27,500 nucleotides of DNA from Botryococcus braunii (taxonomy: Eukaryota; Chlorophyta; Trebouxiophyceae), in NCBI GenBank assembly GCA_002005505.1, contig KV908357.1:27501-55000 (forward strand). Direction: 5' to 3'. Within the stretch, counting starts at the first letter, position 1. Each line of letters opens with the position of its first letter. Both the position numbers and the translations under genes were made by a program. The notes beneath the pieces were generated by a model. That model saw nothing but the letters and a program-made list of their open reading frames with translations, was not told the DNA's origin and made no database searches. Shown here piece after piece: positions 1 to 6,966 of the stretch.

Positions 1-144
1 TTCCCCCACCATACTTAGAAGGAAAGTGTCAGGTGTCCAATTATCAGTCGTATACATTGTACCCAACCCTGCCCCAAGTGCGGTACCCTACCATTCTTGT
101 ACCCTACGCGCTACATATCATTTCGCATGATGAGACATGCATGA

Positions 145-182
145 GTACAAGATGTTTTGGACGCGTCCAAAACATTCCGTAC
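145..182. repeat. Perfect 24-bp palindrome inside a 38-bp inverted repeat
   Basis: Bases 152-175 are a perfect palindrome centred on ACGCGT. The symmetry continues on both sides to GTAC at 145-148 and 179-182, with three mismatched pairs between. A perfect 24-bp palindrome is not expected by chance in a window of this size. Confidence 0.85.
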
Positions 183-255
183 CGGGGGAGACATTTGCAA
201 TTGCACCGGCAAGTGCCAGGATGAACAACATGACTGGCTCTGGTGAAGTGGCAGA

Positions 256-283
256 GGGTACCGGGGACCGGTCCCTTGTACCC
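256..283. repeat. 28-bp imperfect palindrome
   Basis: The core GGGACCGGTCCC at 264-275 is flanked by GGGTAC (256-261) and its complement GTACCC (278-283), with only two mismatched pairs. It shares the GTAC motif with the neighbouring palindromes. A further 12-bp palindrome, CGATGTACATCG, sits at 297-308. Confidence 0.8.
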
Positions 284-310
284 AGTACAGATGCGCCGAT
301 GTACATCGAT

Positions 311-380
311 GCCTGGTTTGGCTACGTACCTTAATTAATATATCTTATAAGATATCTTAAGGTACGTACCCAAACCAGGC
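311..380. repeat. 70-bp fold-back with 24-bp arms
   Basis: The arm at 311-334 and the reverse complement at 357-380 match at 23 of 24 positions. The 22-base centre is AT-rich and contains its own palindrome, TATCTTATAAGATA, at 341-354. The two symmetries are offset by four bases. The piece could extrude as a cruciform or be a tiny fold-back element. Confidence 0.85.
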
Positions 381-690
381 CAGCCCAGGCCTAAACAATG
401 TTAACAAAGCGGGATCTTCTTCAGGCGAGTCAGAACTAGCTTCACCCAACGGCCATGTCTTTCTGTTGGCCTCCGCTCGCTCCTGACACTATCAACGCTT
501 GACATACCCGTAGTTGTCTTTTGGAATCCTGTTGCTCGTGACGCTAGCATATATGCTCGACAGCCACTTCTGTCTGTTGGCATCCTCTTGCCGTTGACGG
601 TATCTATGCTTGACAGCCACATCTGTTTGTTGGGCCCCCCTCGCTCCTGACGCTATCAACGTTTGACGGCCATAATTCTCCACTGGCATA

Positions 691-721
691 CCCTCGCTCC
701 TGACGCTATCCGGAGCGAGGG
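691..721. repeat. 10-bp stem inverting the array motif
   Basis: CCCTCGCTCC (691-700) is followed 11 bases later by its exact reverse complement GGAGCGAGGG (712-721). The array motif is therefore inverted at the left edge of the insertion. Confidence 0.85.
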
Positions 722-734
722 ACATATTGATATC

Positions 735-792
735 TCGATATATCGATAGCAATGCTATACGGTATATATGGTATATTTCCATATACCATATA
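735..792. repeat. AT-rich palindromes inside the array insertion
   Basis: TCGATATATCGA (735-746) is a perfect 12-bp palindrome. Bases 765-776 pair perfectly with 781-792 around a four-base loop TTCC, a 12-bp hairpin. Together with the 691-721 stem, this makes the insertion almost entirely self-complementary. Confidence 0.85.
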
Positions 793-1097
793 CTACCGTT
801 AACGGGATATCAACGCTAAATGGCCATACTTGGTTACTGGCATCCCCTCGCTCCTGATCAGGCCACGACACTACCGAAGCTTGACAGCCACATCTGTCTG
901 TTGACAAACTCTCGCTCCTGACCCCGTCAACGCATCACAGCCACATCTGTCTGTTTGCAAACTCTCGCTCCCCACACTCTCAATGCTTGGGGATTGAGGC
1001 TTCTCTATAATCAACCGTCTATTTCCTTCTACACCGCAATATGCAAAGTGCAGAGAAAGGGTTCGTTGAGTTCTTAAAAGGTTAACACATTTACACA

Positions 1098-1102
1098 CCC
1101 CG
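1098..1102. repeat. Target-site duplication (left copy)
   Basis: CCCCG directly precedes the LTR at 1103 and is repeated exactly at 6962-6966. A 5-bp duplication is the usual size for Ty3/gypsy integrases. Confidence 0.9.
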
Positions 1103-1363
1103 TGTAGCGTTAACTAAGCGGAAGAGGTTTTTATGAGACAGTGAGACGTTCGTGGTGTGCAACGAAAGAGTGTTACATGATTGATTCGCAAGCGTACACT
1201 TAAACCCAGGGTGGATTGAATTATACTGTACTGCCACAGACGCGTAGTCGGGCAACCGAGCGAACTACTTGAGCGAGGTTGTACTGCGAATCCAGATCAC
1301 ATGGCAAGTCAAAGAGCAATGCCAAGGACCATACTAGAGCATTATACCCTAGGAAATGCTACA
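1103..1363 (-). repeat. 3' LTR of the retrotransposon (261 bp)
   Basis: It is identical to 6701-6961 except for G at 1194 against A at 6792, giving 260/261 identity. It starts TGTAGC and ends GCTACA, so the terminal six bases form an inverted repeat as is normal for LTRs. The short length is within the range of chromoviruses. Confidence 0.96.
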
Positions 1364-1379
1364 TGCCCTCCCCCTTGGC
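1364..1379 (-). promoter_or_regulatory. Polypurine tract (plus-strand primer site)
   Basis: Read on the minus strand, the bases just before the 3' LTR are TGCCAAGGGGGAGGGCA, a run of purines directly beside the LTR. This is where plus-strand DNA synthesis is primed in LTR retroelements. Confidence 0.8.
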
Positions 1380-2119
1380 ATAAGCTATGAGATGTTGTTT
1401 ATGGCAATGGGGCCACAAACGTAAGACAGGGGCATCACGAACCCTGCTTACTGTGACTATAGACAATCACACCTCCTATAGTTACGAAACAACGCAAGTC
1501 AGAGGATGAAGTCCACAAAGCAAGTTAGCACGACACAGACGAGGGACTCATCTGCTCAATGCTCGAATACCTTAACATTCTAAGGACTATCGTCTGCAAG
1601 GCGGATCCTCTAACTTAGGGGACGAACTCCCTAGACAGCACTCACACCAGTGATGAAACAATTAGGTTGAGTCATTAGACTAGCACTTGTCCAAACCTTA
1701 GGTCCAGTTACCCTGCACTGCAGTGTAACCTTCGCTTGAGGTGGCTTTCCAACTAAAGGCATAAGGCATATCGTCTAGAGCAGCAAGCTACACACGACTA
1801 ACTACCACACGGTGTATCTCATGGGTAAGATACCAAGCAAGTCATGCAGACACAGAACTACAATTTGCAGCTACACTGCAACAGCAAGTGCATCACAAAG
1901 TGGAGCCGTGGGTAAGGAAACATAACCCATGCAAAACATATAACCAAGAGACATGCATGCAAGTCCCAATTCACGAATCCCCCTCCCAGGCCCTTCCACC
2001 CTCCCTCCCTCCCAGATCCAAACTGGCTGGTGTTGAAGCTCCAAGGGTCATCAGCCGCAAGTGGCTGGAAAAGTCTCAAGCCGCAAATGGCTTAATCAAG
2101 GGATGCCCGCAAGTGGGAC
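1380..2119 (-). other. Retrotransposon 3' untranslated region
   Basis: About 740 bases lie between the chromodomain stop and the polypurine tract. I see no conserved protein in either strand. A short tandem motif, CCGCAAGTGG-like, recurs around 2055-2115. Confidence 0.6.
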
Positions 2120-2506
2120 TTAAGAAAGGACTGGGGCAGCTGCCACGTCATCAGCCAGATGGCGAACATGGGCAAGAGGCTCCCAAGTATTCTCAGTCTC
2201 ATCGTAGCCTTTCCATTTGACTAAGTAGCGCAAAGACTTTCCAACTTTCTTCTTAGCTATGATGGCCTCCACTTCATAAACGCCGCCACGCTTGTCTGCA
2301 TACAAAGGAGGTGGTGAAGTAACAGTAACTGGTACAGATGAAGCCACATAAGGCTTCAGCTGGGAAACATGAAACACAGGATGAATATTTACAGTCTCAG
2401 GCAAGACGAGTCTAAAAGCTCGAGAACCAACTGCTGCAGCAATAGTAAAGGGCCCAAAATACTTAGCTGATAACTTTGACGAGAGCCCAGGTGAAAGCTG
2501 GTTTTT
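2120..2506 (-). pseudogene. pol: Integrase C-terminus and chromodomain, shifted out of the pol frame
   Basis: This minus-strand frame continues the integrase C-terminal region (KYFGPFTI, then VFHVSQLKPY, both typical of Ty3/gypsy integrases). It ends in a chromodomain with the core YEVEAIIAKK, then LRYLVKWKGY and NTWEPL. Chromodomains bind methylated histone tails and direct integration into heterochromatin, which is established for chromoviruses. The segment is in a different frame from the main pol ORF, which runs out at 2463. The switch falls at the six-base A run (minus strand) at 2502-2507: one A fewer would keep the frame open. It could be a real mutation, a sequencing slip or a recoding site. 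Open sequence upstream of 2507 in this frame is a shadow of pol. Confidence 0.88.
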
Positions 2507-5500
2507 TCCTTGCAGCCAACAACACCTGGTCCCCCACCTTGAAAGGGTGGTCTCGTCTCTTTCTATCTGCATAAGATTTCTGCCGTTGCTGTGCAGAGGC
2601 AAGATTAGATTTGGCACTCTCTAAGGCAGTCTGCAGCCCCTCAACCCATTCAGAAACGGCAGGATTCACAGAACGTGCGGGAACAGCAGAAGACAAGGGA
2701 GTAAGGGGATGGCGCCCATGATTCAGGAAGAAGGGTGTCTGCAGTGTTGAAGCCTGAAGTGAGTTATTATATGCAAACTCCACCATACTCAAATACTTGT
2801 ACCAGTCATCCTGCCTGGGACCCACAAACCCTCTCAGCATGTCTTCCATGGTCCTGTTCATTCTCTCAGTCTGCCCATCCGTCTGAGGGTGGTAAGCAGT
2901 AGACATAGCAATCTCAGTACCCAATATTTTCACAAAGGCCTTCCAAAAATGGCTAGTGAACCTTGGATCTCTATCACTCACAATGGAGGTAGGCATTCCA
3001 AATCTCACAAAGACCCTGTCAACAAACAGTTGTGCAAGTTGAGGTGCAGTGATGGTTTTAGTGCATGCAGCCAAGACACACAACTTAGAAAACCTATCCA
3101 CAAATACCACAATAGAGTCAAACCCACAGCAGACAGGTAAATCAGTCACTAAATCAAGGGAAACGCTCTGCCAAGGTCCATATGGAATGGGCAGTGGCTG
3201 AAGCAAACCATAAGGTACGGCTCCAGTCCCTTTAGTGCGCTGGCAGGTGTCACAAGACCTGCAAAAGTCCCTGACTGATGAGCTGAGACGTGGCCACCAA
3301 AATTCCCTGCACACTAATTCATACATCTTGTTAATCCCAAGATGGCCAGAAAAGGGGGTGGCATGACACTCTTTCACTACCTTCTCTCGCAATGCATCAG
3401 GGACATACACTCTACCTGACTGCACCGAATAAGGTACAGTGTCTCTCATCACCAAAACACCTTCTTCCACAAGTTTAGCAACTGTGGGATCAGAAACACA
3501 CAGCAAAGCAATTTCTGGTAGGAGGGACGAGACAGAAACAGAGGAGACATGCATTACTGCCAAATCAACACGCCTAGACAAAGCATCTGCAACAACATTG
3601 ACAGTGCCCTTCACATATTTAATATCAGGCATGAATCTCATGATTTCAGTAAGCCATCTTTCCTGCCTACTAGTCCTAACATGAGCACTCAATAAATACT
3701 CAAGTGCTTGCTGGTCAGTGTGTACAGTAAACTTAGCACCCAGCAACAAATGCTTCCATTTAAGCAAGGCATGAACAAGAGCAAGCAACTCTCTGTCATA
3801 TGGTGCTAACTTCCTCTCAGGGGGTGGGAGTTTCCTGGACTCGAAGGCAACGGGCTGCAGTCCCTTTCCTTGATCCTGCTGCAACACAGCACCAACAGCA
3901 AAACCTGAGGCATCTACATGCACAACAAAAGGTTTATCTAAATCAGGCATCAAAAGGCAAGGAGGAGTAGAAACAAGATCTTTCAATGCTACAAAGGCTT
4001 CCCGCTGGGGTCCCTCCCAGGTCCAAGGCACATCCTTTTTGAGCAACTCAGTAAGAGGATAGGCAACATCTGCAAAACGGTTCATAAAAGTATCATAATA
4101 TTGAGTAAGACCTAGAAACCCTCTCAACTGTGACACATTCAAAGGAGTGGGCCAATCCTGAATGGCTACAACCTTCCTAGGATCCACCATAATCCCATGA
4201 GGTGTCAACAGGTGTCCAAGGTATTCCACCTGCTTAGCAACAAAATCACACTTAGACCTTTTGCAATAAAATTTATGTTCCCTGAGCACTGACAAGACTG
4301 TCCTCAAATGCTCCATATGCTCTGCAACAGATTTAGAATATATGAGGATATCGTCTAGGTACACCAGCACAAATCTATCAAGGAAGGGAGACAAGATAGA
4401 GTTCATCACAGACTGAAAGGTGGCAGGTGCATTGGTTAACCCAAAAGGCATAACAGTGAACTCATAATGACCATAACGGGTTTTAAAAGCAGTCTTTTCT
4501 ATGCTGTCATCATGCATACGTATCTGATGATATCCAGAGGCAAGGTCTAGCTTAGAAAATACACAACTTCCATGCAATTGCTCGAACATCTCATCAATCT
4601 TAGGAAATGGGTGTTGGGTCCTAACAGTAATCCTATTCAAGGCCCTGTAGTCAATGCATAAACGCCATCCACCATCCTTTTTGGGAACAAATAAGATGGG
4701 TGCACCAAATGGTGATGTCGATGGGCGGATGAACCCCCTCTCAAGGAGCTCCTGCAACTGTGCACGTAGCTCAGCAAGCTGGGCTCCAGACAGTGGATAT
4801 ATGCGGGAGGCTGGAGGAGTTGCGTCCGGCTCCAATCTGATGTGGTGGTCTCCAGCACGAGAAGGAGGGAGGCCTTCAGGAAGTCCAGACAGTACATCCT
4901 TAAATTCCTGCAAAAGCTGCTCCAACTCTGGCACATTGTATGCATCAGTATCTGAAACATTGTCAGTCACTGCATTCAGTTGAATAATGTACACTGATTC
5001 ACCCAACTTCACCATCTCTTCCACTTCCATGGATGAGATCACATACCCAGGCATGCCTGACCTCTGACACCCCAAAAGTACATGTGTTTTATTAGCATGA
5101 ACCAAAGACACAGCATTCAATTTCCAATTCACAATTGGGTTAAAAGCAGTTAACCAAGGTTTGCCCAAGACAAGATCATAGTAGGTCAACTCAGTAGGGA
5201 GGCAGGTGACTCCAAAACCCAAGGTCCCAACAGTCAGGTCAGTTGACACACTATGTCCTACCACAGATGTCCTACCATCAGCCACTCTCACAGTAACATG
5301 TGAACTCAAAGGCACAGTGGGAAGGGCAAGCTCCTGCACAAGTTTATCATCAATAAAATTTGCAGAGGCTCCACTGTCCAACAAAATCCTGACAGGTCTA
5401 CTAGCAAGAATTCCCTCAAACTCTATGCAAGTGGAGGAAAGATCAAGACCATTCACAATGTGTCTACTGTCAAGCTGAACAAAAGAGTCAAAAGAAGTTG

Positions 5501-5693
5501 CGGGCAGGGGTTTCTCCTTCACACTGAGACAACAAGTCTGTACCAGGCAACGATATAAGGGCAAGCCTGTATGGGAACTGCAGTGGGGTGAGCTCTTAAA
5601 GGTGGAAGTAAGACCCAGTGCATCCAAAACAGAAGCCGAGAGCAATACATCATGAGAGTTGTTGTTGTGTAGTCCCTTCCAGCACCTGTTCAC
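2463..5693 (-). CDS. pol: Pol polyprotein: protease, reverse transcriptase, RNase H, integrase
   Basis: The frame has 1,076 codons from a GTG at 5693; a stop lies just upstream, so the true start is unclear and it may be made as a gag-pol fusion or by frameshift. The aspartic protease has LLDSGAS (catalytic Asp about residue 106). Reverse transcriptase runs about 290-470, with the first catalytic Asp in FSKLDL (383) and YLDD at 445-448. RNase H runs about 585-710, with acidic residues at 594, 635, 660 and 703 and the tail VADALSRR. Integrase has a zinc-binding H777/H784/C814/C817 set and a D847-D907-E943 triad, the last in DGQTERMNR. All catalytic residues are present. The last 13 or so residues are out of frame after the A-run frameshift near 2505. 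This is an ordinary Ty3/gypsy pol; expression probably starts in the 5' LTR at 6701-6961. Confidence 0.96.
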   Translation of the reverse strand: MNRCWKGLHNNNSHDVLLSASVLDALGLTSTFKSSPHCSSHTGLPLYRCLVQTCCLSVKEKPLPATSFDSFVQLDSRHIVNGLDLSSTCIEFEGILASRPVRILLDSGASANFIDDKLVQELALPTVPLSSHVTVRVADGRTSVVGHSVSTDLTVGTLGFGVTCLPTELTYYDLVLGKPWLTAFNPIVNWKLNAVSLVHANKTHVLLGCQRSGMPGYVISSMEVEEMVKLGESVYIIQLNAVTDNVSDTDAYNVPELEQLLQEFKDVLSGLPEGLPPSRAGDHHIRLEPDATPPASRIYPLSGAQLAELRAQLQELLERGFIRPSTSPFGAPILFVPKKDGGWRLCIDYRALNRITVRTQHPFPKIDEMFEQLHGSCVFSKLDLASGYHQIRMHDDSIEKTAFKTRYGHYEFTVMPFGLTNAPATFQSVMNSILSPFLDRFVLVYLDDILIYSKSVAEHMEHLRTVLSVLREHKFYCKRSKCDFVAKQVEYLGHLLTPHGIMVDPRKVVAIQDWPTPLNVSQLRGFLGLTQYYDTFMNRFADVAYPLTELLKKDVPWTWEGPQREAFVALKDLVSTPPCLLMPDLDKPFVVHVDASGFAVGAVLQQDQGKGLQPVAFESRKLPPPERKLAPYDRELLALVHALLKWKHLLLGAKFTVHTDQQALEYLLSAHVRTSRQERWLTEIMRFMPDIKYVKGTVNVVADALSRRVDLAVMHVSSVSVSSLLPEIALLCVSDPTVAKLVEEGVLVMRDTVPYSVQSGRVYVPDALREKVVKECHATPFSGHLGINKMYELVCREFWWPRLSSSVRDFCRSCDTCQRTKGTGAVPYGLLQPLPIPYGPWQSVSLDLVTDLPVCCGFDSIVVFVDRFSKLCVLAACTKTITAPQLAQLFVDRVFVRFGMPTSIVSDRDPRFTSHFWKAFVKILGTEIAMSTAYHPQTDGQTERMNRTMEDMLRGFVGPRQDDWYKYLSMVEFAYNNSLQASTLQTPFFLNHGRHPLTPLSSAVPARSVNPAVSEWVEGLQTALESAKSNLASAQQRQKSYADRKRRDHPFKVGDQVLLAARKKPAFTWALVKVIS

Positions 5694-6105
5694 AGTGGCT
5701 CAGGCAAGAGAGCACAGTCAATCTAGTAGCTGGCAGTAGCTGTGACACAAGCTGGCTAACAGTACACTCCCTGTTACTACCATCAACAAACAAGACGACA
5801 TGAGCATCACTAGAAAGAAGGTGAGGAGCTGCATCTCTCTTATACATGCACACAGGATTGATCAAGTCACTGGCATGGGGGGATGTCTGAAACTCTCTAC
5901 ACAAACCATGCCCATCCACAATATGGGACATGAAAGAATGGCAACAACTGTGAAAGAAATCCTGCAGATTACCAAGCCCATACAAAACAGGAATCCCATA
6001 CTGGGTCACTGAACAGTTGGAAGACATCTGAAACAGGCCTCACACTGCTGTAACACCAAAGAAGTCCAACAAATCAAGTTTTATTTGATTTGTGAAAGTG
6101 ATTCC
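5650..6105 (-). pseudogene. Gag-pol junction, partly open but unassigned
   Basis: A 125-codon frame (5650-6027) lies between the gag fragment and pol and overlaps the start of pol in another frame. It contains a phrase resembling retroelement linker sequence (HVVLFVDGSN), but no zinc knuckle (CX2CX4HX4C) and no gag capsid helices. In an intact Ty3/gypsy element most of gag, including capsid and nucleocapsid, would sit here. I infer that an internal deletion with one edge near 6100-6135 removed those parts. The remaining sequence may be the N-terminal side of the protease in a shifted frame. Confidence 0.5.
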
Positions 6106-6630
6106 TCAACTCAAGGTGTAATTGGAAGCACGGAAGAACGTCGTAGCCACCTCCACGGACCGAGCGGATGCCAAGCCTACATCGTAGGTCCCCAAAAACA
6201 TTTCAGTCTGCATAAGCCAAGGATCCAAATTTATTGGATCTCCCTCGAATACAGATGGGTCTGGCAACTTGAGCGAGGGCTTCCCTGAACCTGACGAGGC
6301 TGTAGCCGATGCCGGAGTTGCCGTTGGTATGGGCTGCGGCACGACCACAGGTGCAGGTTGCGCGAGAGAGCACTGAATTAACATCTCAAGTCCCTCTGAA
6401 ATGCTCTGAGCGGTATCAGCTGGAGGGGAATGCGACGGAACACTAGATCTTAATGCAACGGCTCCTTCGAGCAGGGCACCGATATCTACCGAACGCCTAA
6501 GCATACAACGAGGATCTACCCATGAACGATCTACATATACATAAGCAAGAAGATCTATGGATGGATCTGGCTCCGCGATGCCAGGACTAGGTGCACGAGC
6601 CCTTGAACCCGAACGAGGATACCGAGACAT
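6106..6630 (-). pseudogene. gag: Gag N-terminal fragment, truncated
   Basis: From the ATG at 6630 this frame gives 174 residues. It starts with an arginine-serine-rich MSRYPRSGSRARAP segment, then a Pro/Ala/Ser-rich linker, then LKLPDPSVFEGDP and PWLMQTEMFL. The last two match the opening of the retrotransposon gag domain (normally followed by about 90 residues of helical capsid). Here the frame stops only about 35 residues after that opening, and no nucleocapsid zinc knuckle follows. Gag forms the virus-like particle that carries the RNA, so this copy probably cannot make a working particle by itself. A GTG 30 bases upstream (6660) is the only alternative start in frame. Confidence 0.78.
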
Positions 6631-6667
6631 CACAATCCGAAAGGAAAAGAAACGCACCACGAACGAA

Positions 6668-6690
6668 CGACAAGGAACTAATCCTTGTCG
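6668..6690 (-). repeat. 9-bp perfect hairpin overlapping the primer-binding site
   Basis: CGACAAGGA (6668-6676) and TCCTTGTCG (6682-6690) are exact reverse complements around a five-base loop. In the RNA, one arm would occupy the inner half of the putative primer-binding site. Confidence 0.8.
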
Positions 6691-6699
6691 CCGATACCA
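6682..6699 (-). promoter_or_regulatory. Putative primer-binding site
   Basis: On the minus strand, one base after the 5' LTR, the sequence reads TGGTATCGGCGACAAGGA. TGG is the complement of a tRNA CCA end, and TGGTATC is the start of the initiator-Met site used by many plant Ty3 elements. The bases after TGGTATC do not follow the canonical CAGAGC continuation, so the tRNA is not certain. Confidence 0.65.
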
Positions 6700-6700
6700 C

Positions 6701-6961
6701 TGTAGCGTTAACTAAGCGGAAGAGGTTTTTATGAGACAGTGAGACGTTCGTGGTGTGCAACGAAAGAGTGTTACATGATTGATTCGCAAGCATACACTTA
6801 AACCCAGGGTGGATTGAATTATACTGTACTGCCACAGACGCGTAGTCGGGCAACCGAGCGAACTACTTGAGCGAGGTTGTACTGCGAATCCAGATCACAT
6901 GGCAAGTCAAAGAGCAATGCCAAGGACCATACTAGAGCATTATACCCTAGGAAATGCTACA
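6701..6961 (-). repeat. 5' LTR of the retrotransposon (261 bp)
   Basis: This is the partner of the LTR at 1103-1363, with a single base difference. Reading on the minus strand, it should hold the promoter and the transcription start. No clear TATA box stands out, although AT-rich TTCAATCC/AGTATAATTC sequence lies in its middle. Confidence 0.95.
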
Positions 6962-6966
6962 CCCCG
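6962..6966. repeat. Target-site duplication (right copy)
   Basis: CCCCG follows the terminal CA of the LTR and repeats 1098-1102 exactly, marking the insertion site. Confidence 0.9.

Larger units (their letters stand above)
476..985. repeat. Degenerate tandem array, period about 53-56 bp, 8 units
   Basis: A CTCGCTCCTGAC-like motif followed by CTATCAACGCTTGACAGCC and a CATCTGTCTGTTGG-like segment recurs near 476, 532, 586, 640, 693, 847, 910 and 963. Copies diverge considerably, so the array is old. The interval between units 5 and 6 is about 100 bp too long because of an inserted fold-back (711 to about 810). Confidence 0.75.
1..1102. other. Non-coding, palindrome-rich left flank
   Basis: I see no convincing gene here: the short open frames run across inverted repeats and do not resemble proteins. 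The first 400 bases hold several near-perfect palindromes built on GTAC-type cores. Bases 476 to about 985 are a degenerate tandem array broken by an AT-rich fold-back insertion. The retrotransposon begins at 1103. The individual structures are listed separately. Confidence 0.7.
1103..6961 (-). mobile_element. Ty3/gypsy chromodomain LTR retrotransposon (chromovirus), gag-deleted
   Basis: This 5,859-bp element reads on the minus strand. It has two 261-bp LTRs starting TG and ending CA, a 5-bp target duplication CCCCG on each side (1098-1102 and 6962-6966), a polypurine tract next to the 3' LTR and a TGGTATC primer-binding site next to the 5' LTR. The coding order is gag fragment, protease, reverse transcriptase, RNase H, integrase, chromodomain, which is the Ty3/gypsy order; the chromodomain places it among the chromoviruses. 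The LTRs differ at one position (G at 1194, A at 6792), so the insertion is recent. Two defects are visible: gag stops soon after the start of its conserved domain with no zinc knuckle, and a one-base frameshift separates integrase from the chromodomain. This copy is therefore probably non-autonomous, although its ends are intact. Confidence 0.96.

Noticed and set aside
2889..5803. Plus-strand frames of 60-110 codons opposite pol
   Set aside because: They are shadows of the conserved minus-strand pol frame and have no motif of their own.
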